Source: Sinorhizobium saheli | GTDB lineage: Bacteria; Pseudomonadota; Alphaproteobacteria; Rhizobiales; Rhizobiaceae | Direction of reading: 5' to 3' | Length of the DNA stretch: 64,000 nt | NCBI RefSeq assembly: GCF_001651875.1 | Contig: NZ_LNQB01000072.1 | Span: 124,001-188,000, forward strand | Part shown: positions 17,641 to 26,429 of the stretch, piece after piece | Position numbering within the stretch: position 1 is the first letter of the stretch | Layout of the letters: the number at the start of each line of letters is the position of its first letter | The notes under the pieces: generated by a model | What the model saw: only the letters and a program-made list of their open reading frames with translations | Databases searched by the model: none | What the model was told of the DNA's origin: nothing | Made by a program: the position numbers and the translations under genes

Positions 17641-18499
17641 GCGCCGCCTCCATTTCCGCGAGCATCGCCGCGTCGATCGGCCTCGGCCCGCGCCTGAGAT
17701 AGATCGGCGCGAAGGCACCCTCCTGGCGTATTTCCAATCGGCCTTCGCGCACCATTTCCAGCGACGCGGCAAACGAACTCGCGATCGCGGTTGCGCGCTC
17801 CTTCGGGCTCGTCATGTACCGGATCAGGAAATGATCGAGCGCGGTCCAGTCATCGAGCGTGCCGACCATCCTCGCCAGGATCAGGCGCGCATCGGCGAGC
17901 GACCAGACATGGCGCTTCTCGATGGTCACCTGCGTTATCGCCTGGCGCTGCCTCAGCAGCGCATAGGCCGTCAGCAAGTCATAAAGCGAGGCATCGTAGC
18001 CGGATTTCTTCTCCGGAACGATGTGTTCGGGCGCGCCGCGTGCGAAGATGTCACGACCGAGACGGCTCCTGTTGACGAGCCGCGTCGCCGCATCGCGCAT
18101 CGCCTCCAGCCGCTTCAGTCGGAAGGCCAGCGCCGAGGCCATCTCCTCGCCCGAGGGGCCTTCATCCTTCGCCTGTTGCGGGATCAACAACCGCGATTTG
18201 AGATAGGCGAGCCAGGCCGCCATCACCAGGTAATCGGCCGCAAGCTCGATGCGGATGGAGCGCGCCCGTTCGATGAAGGCGATATACTGTTCCGCAAGCG
18301 CCAGGACCGAGATGCGCGAGAGATCGACGCGCTGACTGCGGGCAAGATGGAGAAGCAGGTCGAGCGGCCCTTCAAAGCCGGCAATGTCGACGACGAGTTC
18401 TTCCTCATGCGCTCCGCGGTCGACGGGCGCATCCTGCCACAAGGCGTCCATCGGCGCCGTCGCCCCCGATTGTCCCTTTCTTTCGCCCGCATTGCTCAC
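17633..18499 (-). CDS. scpA: Segregation and condensation protein ScpA
   Basis: ScpA is the kleisin that bridges the SMC heads. The 288-residue protein has the family start EELVVDIAGFEGPLDLLLHLARSQRVDLSRISV and the core LAADYLVMAAWLAYLKSRLLIP, and a C-terminal winged-helix part. GTG at 18499 follows AAGGGG and is preferred, although a later ATG near 18451 is possible. It overlaps scpB by 8 bp and is separated from nagZ upstream by a 117-bp gap mostly filled by a three-hairpin repeat. SMC itself is not in the window. Confidence 0.92.
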   Translation of the reverse strand: MSNAGERKGQSGATAPMDALWQDAPVDRGAHEEELVVDIAGFEGPLDLLLHLARSQRVDLSRISVLALAEQYIAFIERARSIRIELAADYLVMAAWLAYLKSRLLIPQQAKDEGPSGEEMASALAFRLKRLEAMRDAATRLVNRSRLGRDIFARGAPEHIVPEKKSGYDASLYDLLTAYALLRQRQAITQVTIEKRHVWSLADARLILARMVGTLDDWTALDHFLIRYMTSPKERATAIASSFAASLEMVREGRLEIRQEGAFAPIYLRRGPRPIDAAMLAEMEAARG

Positions 18500-18538
18500 G
18501 ACTTGGGCCCCTTCAGCGGCGGTCCCGCCCTTGCCTGA

Positions 18539-18620
18539 AGCGGGATGCGCTCACCTACGTTCGCGCGACCGCTCCATCTGTTTGTTCGAGCCGCGTCTGT
18601 GCGACGGCAAAATGCACTAG
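18539..18620 (+). repeat. Three-hairpin repeat, shortened copy, overlapping the nagZ stop
   Basis: Layout matches the copies near 28990, 35093 and 36360: GCGGGATGCGCTCAC, a middle GCGACCGCTC section, GCCGCGTCTGTGCGACG, then GCAAAATGCACTAG. The third hairpin (about 20 bases, GGTG..CCACC) is missing here, as if deleted. The final CTAG gives the TAG stop of nagZ (18617-18619) on the minus strand. Confidence 0.75.
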
Positions 18621-19633
18621 ACGAGGGCGAACATTGCATTGAATTCGGTACGCAGCCTGTCCTCGTCCTCGCCGTCCGGCGCGCGGAAGGCGGCTTCCGC
18701 CGCCCTTGCCCGGCGCAGCCGATCACCCGAGAGAACCGGGACGACGTCGGCGACGGCCTTCATTTCCTCCATTATGCCATGACAATGCAAGACGAGATCA
18801 AGGCCGGCGGCGATAATCCCGCGGGCGCGTGTCGCCATATCCCCGGCGAGCGCGTTCATCGAGACGTCGTCCGACATCAGCAGGCCGTCGAAGCCGATGT
18901 GGCCGCGAATGATTTCGCGCACGACCTTCGCGGAGGTCGTCGCGGGATTGTCCGGGTCTATCGCAGTGAAGACCATGTGCGCCGACATGGCCATCGCCTC
19001 GTCCTTCATAGCGGCAAAGGGCAGGAAATCGCTCCCTTTCAGCTCATCCAGGCCGGCGGTCACGACCGGCAGGCTGTGATGAGAGTCGACGAAAGTGCGG
19101 CCGTGGCCGGGCATGTGCTTCATGACCGGCAGCATGCCGCCCGCCTTCAAGCCCTCGCTCATCGCCCGGCCGATCGCCGTCACCGTCTCCGGATCGTGCC
19201 CGTAGGCACGGTTGCCGATAACGTCGTGGCTCCCCGGCACGGGAATGTCCAGGACCGGCAGGCAATCGACCGTGATGCCGAAGCGCATCAGGTCGAAGGC
19301 GTGCAGGCGTCCCAGGAGCCATGCGGCGCGCAGTCCCGTCTCCCGATCCCGCCGATAGATGTCGCCGATATCCGCGCCGCTCGGATATTGTTGCGCGAGC
19401 GGAGGGCGAATGCGCTGGACGCGTCCACCCTCCTGGTCGATCAGCACGGGTGCCTTCGGATTGCCGACACTGTCCCGCAAGTCGGTCACGAGGTCGCGGA
19501 TCTGCTCCCTCTCGCCGATATTGCGACCGAAGAGGATAAAGCCCCAGGGGCGCTCACCGTCGAAGAAGCGACGTTCCTCGGCCGTCAGCGACAGGCCTTT
19601 GCAGCCGGAAATGAATGCCTTTGATTCGCTCAT
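18617..19633 (-). CDS. nagZ: beta-N-acetylhexosaminidase NagZ, glycoside hydrolase family 3
   Basis: Cleaves GlcNAc from anhydro-muropeptides in the cytoplasm during cell-wall recycling. The 338-residue protein has VLIDQEGGRVQRI (about 64-76), KHMPGHGRTFVDSHHSLPVV (about 172-191, with the flexible-loop catalytic His) and LLMSDDVSM with the nucleophile Asp (about 251-259). ATG at 19633 gives a normal length; an upstream in-frame start at 19705 adds residues unlike the family. The TAG stop lies in the end of a three-hairpin repeat, so the last codons were probably set by the insertion. It is downstream of the SPOR-protein gene. Confidence 0.95.
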   Translation of the reverse strand: MSESKAFISGCKGLSLTAEERRFFDGERPWGFILFGRNIGEREQIRDLVTDLRDSVGNPKAPVLIDQEGGRVQRIRPPLAQQYPSGADIGDIYRRDRETGLRAAWLLGRLHAFDLMRFGITVDCLPVLDIPVPGSHDVIGNRAYGHDPETVTAIGRAMSEGLKAGGMLPVMKHMPGHGRTFVDSHHSLPVVTAGLDELKGSDFLPFAAMKDEAMAMSAHMVFTAIDPDNPATTSAKVVREIIRGHIGFDGLLMSDDVSMNALAGDMATRARGIIAAGLDLVLHCHGIMEEMKAVADVVPVLSGDRLRRARAAEAAFRAPDGEDEDRLRTEFNAMFALV

Positions 19634-19765
19634 GCGACCAGCATAGTGTCCCCGCCCGTCGCCGCGAAGCCACAAAACGACCCTTTCGAGGTCGTGCACA
19701 AACAAGAAAGCGGGCGCGGCGTTGCCGCCGCACCCGTTTCTTACACCTTCTCCGTCAGCTGAAAC

Positions 19766-22726
19766 CTACTTCGTAACGAGGCAGCTTCCACCGGCGCTCT
19801 TGTAGCGGGAGCAGAGCGCATTTGCCTCCTCGCGCGAACCGGCAGGAATCCGGACCCGGTAGTAGGTGCCCTTGCCTGCGATTTCGGCCTTGCGGATATC
19901 CACGCCGCGGCCGCCGATGACGCCCGCGAACTTGGCGGAAAGATTGTTGTAGCTCTTCTGCGCCTCGGCCTCGGAGGGCAGCGACGCGATCTGGATCACA
20001 TAGCTTCCGGCCGGAACCGAAGCTGTGGCGAGCGGGGCGGCCGGCTGAGCGCTTGCCGTTTCCGTCGCCGGCTTATTATCCGACGGGCCCGGCGTCTCGG
20101 GAGCAGCCTCGGCCTTGGCCTGGGGCCGCGTCTGGGGCAACGGCGCCTTTTCACCATCGACAGAGGTCGTCTTCACGCTACGAACCGGAGCAACCTCGTC
20201 CACCGACGCGTTGCCCGCGGCCGCGAGGGCGACCTCATCGGCGCCCGCTGGCTTCGGCTGCCCGGCGGCGCGCAGATCGGAACCGACCGCGGCAGTCGCC
20301 GCATTGCCTTGAGAGCCGGAGGCAACGGCTTCGGCGGACGCCTGGACGGGCATCTGCTCGGCGCCGGCGGCCGCGACTTCCGGCTCGGCCGCCGGTTCTT
20401 CACGCGGGACCAGCGTGCCGTCCGGCTTGACGATCATGGTGCGGACCTTGCGCGGGGTGACCACCGGCCCCTTCGCCGCTTCGGCATCTTCGGCGCCGGT
20501 GCTGTTTCCATCCGGCAGCAAGCGCGCGACTTCGTCCTCTTGCGAGGTCGGAACGCCGGCCAGGGCCTCGCCCTCGTCATTGCCTTCGAGCGGCAGCGTT
20601 TCCGGAGTGAGCGTCCTCTGTACCACGTCCATCGGCTCCTCCGTCGAGGAGACCAGGGCCTCCTGGCGCGGGCCGTTGCTCTTGTCGCCGGCTACGCGAT
20701 CATAGACTGCCTTGTTCTGGTTGGGCACGGTCTTGCCGCCCTTCTCCTCGGGCACGATCTTGACCGGCGCCTTGTCCGCCAGGATGATCTTCGGGCCATC
20801 GCCGGAAAGCGCGGCATTGCTTCCGCCCATCCAGGCATAGACTGCCGCGCCACCGAGAATGATGACGCCGGCGACGCTCGCGGCCAACAGCATCGTCCGC
20901 TGCGACCGGCGGCCATAGCCCTGTTCGCGGTAGTCGTCGCTCTCGGCCCGCGGCATTGCGGCGGTCCGCTCGGCATCCTGCATCACGCCGCGACGCTCCG
21001 CCATCGAGCGCTGGAAGTCCTCCTCCATCGCCTTCTCGAATTCGGCAAAGTCGTCGATCGAAGCGAGTGCCGGCGCCGTCTTGGCCGTCGAAACGGGGGC
21101 AGCGGGCAACTCGGCCGCAACGGCGTGCGCGCCGTTCTTGGCGGCGGGCGCGGGCGTGCCGAAAAGCTGCGCCATCTCCGCGTCGATATCCAGGTCATAG
21201 TCTGCCGGGAAAGCGGCCGGCTTCTCCTCGGGTTCCGGCACCGGCAATTGCGGCACGTCGAGTTCGGCGATCGGCGCCACGCCGCTCTCCGTTTCGCCGA
21301 TCATCGCCGGATCGAACGGCAGCGAATTCTCAACCGGCTGCTCTTCGACCTCCGCCGCAGCCGATGGCTGAGGCTGCTCCTCGCGCGCTTCCGCCTGCTT
21401 CGGCGTGCTCAATACCTGCAGGAAAGGCTGGGCCTGCAGGAAAGGCTGGGCAGGCGCCTCGACAAGCGCGGGATGCGACACGGCCGACTGCAGCGGCGCG
21501 CTTGGCGCGGCTTTGGCAACGTCGTCCTCGGCCAGATCCATGTCGAGCGCAATGTCGGCCAGTTCCAGTTCGAAGTCCTCGATATCGAAGCTTGGCTCGA
21601 GTTCCGACTCCGGCAGACTGTCCTGAACCTTCTGAGGGGCGGGAGCAGCGGGGGCTTCCGCCACCACCGGCGTAACCACCGGCGCGACCGGCGCGGCTGT
21701 CGCCTTGGCGGCAACCGGCTCCGTCACTGGAGTGACAAACGCGCGCTGCTGCAAGACGCCGCCAGATGATGCAACCGGCGTCGCCCGGCTGAATGTCGGC
21801 GTGAAGGGATAGCTGCTCTTCTTCGGCGGGGCAGCGGGCCGCGCCTGGGTCTCCGGCTCAGCCGCAAGGCTGGCCGCCGAGGAAACGGAGAACCGCTCGA
21901 TATCCACGAGGAGCTCATCCTGCGCAACGGGCTGCGCCGGCGCCGCCACGGGCTGTTCGACGACCGTCTCTAAAGACGGAACCGCTTCGACCGGCCGCGC
22001 AACATCGGCCGCCATGTCGATATAGACCGGCTCCGCGATCGCAGCCTGCTCGGCAAGCTTGCCGGCAACCGCGAGCTTGGATGAGAGCGTATCCTGCCAG
22101 TCGGCGAAAACCGGCAACTCGCTTGCTTCGGACTCAGAGACCGACTGCGCAATCTCAACCGGCGCCACACGCTCGACCGGTTCTGCGTCGACCGACAGAT
22201 CGTAGCCAAGAGACAGTTCGAGCTCGCGCTCCAGATCGACGGCCGGTTCGGCCACCGGCTCCTCGGGAGCCACCACGTCCGCATCGGCCGAGTAGGAAGG
22301 ATCGGAAATCTCGGCACGCATCACCGCTGCGGCGTCGGGCGCCTGCTCGGTCGGCGCCGGCGTCTCCACTGCAACGGGAACGACGTCCTCGACGACCGGA
22401 GAGGCTTGGGTCTGTTCAGCGCCGCCGGAAAGCGGGGGCTCGACCGCCATGCCGGCGGACGGGTGCTCCACGAGGCCGCTGTCCGGCCGGACCGGCGCGG
22501 CACGCGGGGCATCGTAGCTGTCGAAGGCGCGAAGCAGCTCCTCCTCGAGGTCGAAAGCCGGCTCGCGCCGCATCGTCTCCTGATGGCGCTGCAGTTCCTG
22601 CAGTTGCTGAACGGCTGGCCGAGCATCGTACCCGACAATACGGGCAAGTTCGCTCAACGGATCGTCATCGGCCAGGGTATCGAAGTCTGCCGGCTGCCCG
22701 CTTCGTGCGAATTGTTTGTCTGCCAT
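19766..22726 (-). CDS. Large SPOR-domain protein, probable FtsN-like division protein
   Basis: The 986-residue protein has a cytoplasmic region of about 610 residues rich in Ala, Pro, Glu and Val and low in complexity, one TM helix (about 611-632, LLAASVAGVIILGGAAVYAW), a disordered periplasmic linker and a C-terminal SPOR domain (about 905-986: SYVIQIASLPSEAEAQKSYNNL, then YYRVRIPAGSREEANALCSRY). SPOR domains bind denuded septal peptidoglycan. The argS-SPOR-nagZ order is shared with the Caulobacter FtsN gene, so an FtsN role is likely. A short tandem duplication of 18 bp (about 21415-21452) gives QPFLQAQPFLQ. ATG 22726 is preferred to GTG 22735. The long N-terminus is unusual. Confidence 0.85.
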   Translation of the reverse strand: MADKQFARSGQPADFDTLADDDPLSELARIVGYDARPAVQQLQELQRHQETMRREPAFDLEEELLRAFDSYDAPRAAPVRPDSGLVEHPSAGMAVEPPLSGGAEQTQASPVVEDVVPVAVETPAPTEQAPDAAAVMRAEISDPSYSADADVVAPEEPVAEPAVDLERELELSLGYDLSVDAEPVERVAPVEIAQSVSESEASELPVFADWQDTLSSKLAVAGKLAEQAAIAEPVYIDMAADVARPVEAVPSLETVVEQPVAAPAQPVAQDELLVDIERFSVSSAASLAAEPETQARPAAPPKKSSYPFTPTFSRATPVASSGGVLQQRAFVTPVTEPVAAKATAAPVAPVVTPVVAEAPAAPAPQKVQDSLPESELEPSFDIEDFELELADIALDMDLAEDDVAKAAPSAPLQSAVSHPALVEAPAQPFLQAQPFLQVLSTPKQAEAREEQPQPSAAAEVEEQPVENSLPFDPAMIGETESGVAPIAELDVPQLPVPEPEEKPAAFPADYDLDIDAEMAQLFGTPAPAAKNGAHAVAAELPAAPVSTAKTAPALASIDDFAEFEKAMEEDFQRSMAERRGVMQDAERTAAMPRAESDDYREQGYGRRSQRTMLLAASVAGVIILGGAAVYAWMGGSNAALSGDGPKIILADKAPVKIVPEEKGGKTVPNQNKAVYDRVAGDKSNGPRQEALVSSTEEPMDVVQRTLTPETLPLEGNDEGEALAGVPTSQEDEVARLLPDGNSTGAEDAEAAKGPVVTPRKVRTMIVKPDGTLVPREEPAAEPEVAAAGAEQMPVQASAEAVASGSQGNAATAAVGSDLRAAGQPKPAGADEVALAAAGNASVDEVAPVRSVKTTSVDGEKAPLPQTRPQAKAEAAPETPGPSDNKPATETASAQPAAPLATASVPAGSYVIQIASLPSEAEAQKSYNNLSAKFAGVIGGRGVDIRKAEIAGKGTYYRVRIPAGSREEANALCSRYKSAGGSCLVTK

Positions 22727-22789
22727 AGTTTCCACTCACAACTGCCTGCGTTGAATTGCCAGCGCATTGTGGGGAAATGGTGACACTAC

Positions 22790-24550
22790 TTACCGCATCT
22801 CTTCCGGTGCTGAGGTACCCGTAATCGACAGGCCCGACTTCAATACCGAGGCGACAGCATGCACCAGCCCGAGTCTGGCAATGCTTAATTCTCTGTTCTT
22901 ATCGTTAACAAAACGTAATTCCGGATTTTCTTTACCTTTGTTCCAGAGTCCATGGAAGACCGCAGCAAGATCATACAGGTAAAAAGCGATCCGGTGCGGC
23001 TCTTGCGAGAGTGCCGCCGCCTCCACCACGCGCGGATATTCTGCGAGCTTGGCGACAAGCTGCATCTCGGCCGGATCGGCGATCGCGCCCATGACCGCGC
23101 CGGCAAGATCGAGCGAGGCCAAATCGAGATCGGGGAAGGCCTCTGCCGCCTGCCGGAACACGGACCGGCAACGCGCATGCGCATATTGCACGTAGAAGAC
23201 CGGATTGTCCTTCGATTGTTCCGTCACCTTGGCAAAATCGAAGTCGAGCGGCTCGGAGCTCTTACGGTAGAGCATCATGAAGCGCACCGGATCGCGGCCG
23301 ACCTCCTCCACCACATCGCGGAGCGTCACGAAGTCGCCGGAACGCTTGGACATCTTCACCGGCTCGCCGCCGCGGTAGAGCTTGACGAGCTGGCAAAGCA
23401 GGACCGTCAGCTTCGCCGTGCCGCCGGATATGGCGCGCGCCAGGGCCTCGAGGCGCTTTACGTAGCCGCCATGGTCGGCGCCAAGGACATAGATCATCTC
23501 GTGGAAGCCGCGATCGAACTTATCCTTGAAGTAAGCAACGTCGGCGGCAAAATAAGTATAGCTGCCGTCGGACTTGATCAGCGGTCGATCGATGTCGTCG
23601 CCCACTTCGGTCGAGCGAAAGAGCGTCTGCTCGCGGTCTTCCCAGTCCTCCGGCAACTGTCCCTTGGGCGGCGGCAGCGTGCCCTTGTAGACGTGGCCCT
23701 TGAACGTCAGGTCGTTGATCGCCGTGCGGATCCGCGCCGCGCCGTTGTCGTGCAGGGTCCGCTCGGAGAAGAAGACGTCGTGGTTGACGTTGAGGGCGGC
23801 GAGATCCTCGCGGATCATCGCCATCATAGCATCAATGACGCGCTCCTTGACGAGCGGCAGCCATTTCTCGTCCGGCATGATCCGAAGGCTCGTGCCGAAT
23901 TCGTCGGCGAGCGCCTCGCCGACGGGAACGAGGTAATCACCGGGGTAGAGCCCCGCCGGGATCTCGCCGATCTCCTCGCCGAGCGCCTGGCGGTAGCGCA
24001 GGAACGCCGAGCGGGCGAGCACGTCGATCTGCGAACCGGCGTCGTTGATGTAGTATTCCTTGGTCACGTCATAGCCGGCAAATGCCAGGAGGTTGGCGAG
24101 CGCGTCGCCGACGACGGCGCCGCGGCAATGGCCGACATGCATCGGCCCCGTCGGATTGGCCGAGACATATTCGACGTTGACCTTCCGCCCGGCGCCCACG
24201 GTGCTGCGCCCGTAGTCGGTGCCCGCCCTGATGACCGCCGACAGGAGCTTCTGCCAATAGGCAACGGACAAGCAGACGTTGATGAAGCCCGGCCCGGCGA
24301 CGGAAACGTCGGCAACTTCCGGATCCTGCCTCAGCTTCTCGACGATCAGGTCCGCGAGGGCGCGCGGATTCATGCCCAGGGACTTGGCAAGCACCATCGC
24401 CGCATTGGTGGCGACGTCGCCATGGCTTGCATCGCGCGGCGGCTCGATATTGATGCGCGCGAAATCAAGAGTGGATCGCTTTTCACGAACGATATCAAGC
24501 GATTCCAGAATATTCTTAACTCTTGATTCGAAGTCTGTGAAAAGGTTCAT
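22790..24550 (-). CDS. argS: Arginyl-tRNA synthetase
   Basis: Charges tRNA-Arg; cytoplasmic class I enzyme. The 586-residue protein has the N-terminal additional domain (about 1-100), the HIGH-like motif HVGH within [17 protein letters not shown] (about 131-146) and KMSK at about 399-402 ([13 protein letters not shown]), and ends in the anticodon-binding helical domain DALR ([24 protein letters not shown]). The length is normal. It lies between dgt (98-bp gap) and the SPOR-protein gene (63-bp gap), all on the minus strand, so one transcript is plausible. Confidence 0.97.
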   Translation of the reverse strand: MNLFTDFESRVKNILESLDIVREKRSTLDFARINIEPPRDASHGDVATNAAMVLAKSLGMNPRALADLIVEKLRQDPEVADVSVAGPGFINVCLSVAYWQKLLSAVIRAGTDYGRSTVGAGRKVNVEYVSANPTGPMHVGHCRGAVVGDALANLLAFAGYDVTKEYYINDAGSQIDVLARSAFLRYRQALGEEIGEIPAGLYPGDYLVPVGEALADEFGTSLRIMPDEKWLPLVKERVIDAMMAMIREDLAALNVNHDVFFSERTLHDNGAARIRTAINDLTFKGHVYKGTLPPPKGQLPEDWEDREQTLFRSTEVGDDIDRPLIKSDGSYTYFAADVAYFKDKFDRGFHEMIYVLGADHGGYVKRLEALARAISGGTAKLTVLLCQLVKLYRGGEPVKMSKRSGDFVTLRDVVEEVGRDPVRFMMLYRKSSEPLDFDFAKVTEQSKDNPVFYVQYAHARCRSVFRQAAEAFPDLDLASLDLAGAVMGAIADPAEMQLVAKLAEYPRVVEAAALSQEPHRIAFYLYDLAAVFHGLWNKGKENPELRFVNDKNRELSIARLGLVHAVASVLKSGLSITGTSAPEEMR

Positions 24551-24648
24551 CTGTTCCGTCCGCTTTTTCCAGCCACACTGGACAATGGCGCAAATTCAAA
24601 AGGAGGCCGGGTTCATCGGGAACCTCTAGCCTCCGCGCGGGGGCGTCA

Positions 24649-25866
24649 CTAGCGCAAATCGGGCGTATGGTCAAACAAGCGCCTGTGCACGCTGATCGCG
24701 AAGGTGTCGGTCATCCCGGCGAGGTAATCGCCGACGTGACGCGCCCGCGCCGGCTCCGCCATGCCGGGGATCTGGTCGATCCAGTAGTGCTCCTTCATCA
24801 GCAACGGATCCGCCATGAAAGCCCGATAGAGGTCCGTCACGATCGATGCCGCCCCCTGCCGCACGCGCATCACCTCCGGATGGCGATAGATACGCGTCAT
24901 CAGCAAATTCTTGATCTGCCGGTCGGTCTCGCTCATCACCTCGGAGAAGGTCGCGATGACCTTGCCGGCAAGACGCACGTCGCCGACGCTCTGCGGGCGG
25001 ATTTCGCCAAGGCGCTTCTGCGCCACGCCGATCACGTCCTCGACCATGGCGGTAATCTGCCGTCGCATGATCTCATGCGTGAAGCGGCTGCGCTCCAGGC
25101 CCGGATAGCGGTCATGGACCTCGCGCATCAGCCGGGCGAGAAAGGGCACCTCCTCCAGCATCTCGAAGGTCAGGTAGCCCGCACGCAATCCGTCATCGAT
25201 GTCGTGCGTATTATAGGCGATATCGTCGGCGATCGCCGCAACCTGGGCTTCGAGACTGGCAAAGCTTGCGAGTTCGAGATCGTGGAGCGCGCAGTAATCG
25301 AGGATCGGCTGCGGAACGGGGCCGCGCGTGCCCTGCCCGTCTGCCGTCATCAACGGGCCATTGTGCTTGACCAGGCCTTCGAGGCTTTCCCAGGTGAGAT
25401 TGAGGCCGTCGAATTCCGCATAGCGCCGCTCCAGCTTGGTGACGATGCGCAGCGACTGGGCATTGTGGTCGAAGCCGCCATAGGGCTTGAGCACCTCGTG
25501 CAGCGCATCCTCGCCCGTGTGCCCGAAGGGCGTGTGGCCGAAGTCGTGCACGAGGGCCACGCCTTCGGCGAGGTCCTCGTCGAGCTTCAGCGCTCGCGCC
25601 AGGGCGCGAGCGATCTGCGCGACCTCGATCGTATGCGTAAGCCGGGTGCGATAATGGTCGCCGTCCGCGGCGATGAACACCTGGGTCTTGTGCTTCAGCC
25701 GCCGGAACGCCGTCGTATGGACGATGCGGTCGCGGTCGCGCTGGAAATCGGATCGCGTCGGGCTCGACGCTTCCGGATAGAGCCTCCCGCGCGAAGCCCA
25801 TGGGTTGGCAGCGAAAGCCGCATGCTCGCCATAACCGAAACCGAGGGTCTTCTTGTCGAATGCCAT
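24649..25866 (-). CDS. Deoxyguanosinetriphosphate triphosphohydrolase-like protein
   Basis: HD-domain hydrolase that splits dNTPs to nucleoside and triphosphate, tuning dNTP pools. The 405-residue protein shows [22 protein letters not shown], then [46 protein letters not shown] with the HD metal residues, and a later [19 protein letters not shown] block. I chose ATG 25866, start of [11 protein letters not shown], close to the family's usual N-terminus; the in-frame start at 25902 is longer. It is the first gene of the run to scpB and is divergent from erpA, with 208 bp between holding both promoters. Substrate preference among dNTPs is not determined by sequence. Confidence 0.92.
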   Translation of the reverse strand: MAFDKKTLGFGYGEHAAFAANPWASRGRLYPEASSPTRSDFQRDRDRIVHTTAFRRLKHKTQVFIAADGDHYRTRLTHTIEVAQIARALARALKLDEDLAEGVALVHDFGHTPFGHTGEDALHEVLKPYGGFDHNAQSLRIVTKLERRYAEFDGLNLTWESLEGLVKHNGPLMTADGQGTRGPVPQPILDYCALHDLELASFASLEAQVAAIADDIAYNTHDIDDGLRAGYLTFEMLEEVPFLARLMREVHDRYPGLERSRFTHEIMRRQITAMVEDVIGVAQKRLGEIRPQSVGDVRLAGKVIATFSEVMSETDRQIKNLLMTRIYRHPEVMRVRQGAASIVTDLYRAFMADPLLMKEHYWIDQIPGMAEPARARHVGDYLAGMTDTFAISVHRRLFDHTPDLR

Positions 25867-26074
25867 TTCACACCTGCGCGGGTCATCCCATTGACGGGAC
25901 ATTCAAGCCTTCATACCTATAGTATGCGCCACAGGAAAGCGGCGGCGGATGGCCGCCGGCATTCTTGTGAAAGAACAATGACTTGGCGAAATTGCCTGCG
26001 TGCACGTCCCATGTGATTGTAACGCCAAGTCGCAAACGAATCTCTCCGGTTCTTGACCCCGGCAGGAGGCAAAG

Positions 26075-26407
26075 ATGATGCAGCACACGGTGACCCTTTC
26101 GGACGCGGCGGCCAAACGCATTGCCGCCATACTCGATGCCGAAAAGGACAAGAGCGCAATGCGCGTCTCCGTCGAGGGGGGCGGCTGCTCGGGCTTCTCC
26201 TACAAATTCGATCTGGTCGAGGCGGCCAACGAAGACGACCTCGTCCTGGAGAAGGGTAACGCCAAAGTGCTGATCGACAGTCTTTCGCTCGTCTACATGG
26301 GCGGCTCGGAAATCGACTTCGTCGACAATCTGCTCGGCCAGTCCTTCCAGATCACGAATCCGAATGCGGTCGCAAGCTGCGGCTGCGGCACCAGTTTTTC
26401 GATCTGA
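26075..26407 (+). CDS. erpA: Iron-sulfur cluster insertion protein ErpA/IscA type
   Basis: A-type carrier that delivers Fe-S clusters to apoproteins. The 110-residue protein has the three family cysteines: Cys38 in GGGCSGFSYKF and Cys102/Cys104 in ASCGCGTSFSI. AGGAGG at 26064-26069 fits ATG 26075 or the next ATG 26078; the latter is spaced 8 bases and equally good. It is divergent from dgt and convergent with the cardiolipin synthase gene 22 bp away. No suf/isc genes are in the window, and the exact ErpA versus IscA name is uncertain. Confidence 0.9.
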   Translation: MMQHTVTLSDAAAKRIAAILDAEKDKSAMRVSVEGGGCSGFSYKFDLVEAANEDDLVLEKGNAKVLIDSLSLVYMGGSEIDFVDNLLGQSFQITNPNAVASCGCGTSFSI

Positions 26408-26429
26408 CGAGCGCTCGTCACGTCACGCC

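Noticed and set aside
16912-17772. Longer scpB start at 17772
   Set aside because: It would add 44 Arg-rich residues antisense-like in composition and overlap far into scpA; GTG 17640 matches the family start.
22952-24526. 524-codon plus-strand frame opposite argS
   Set aside because: Antisense of a complete ArgS with HVGH and KMSK motifs; no independent support.
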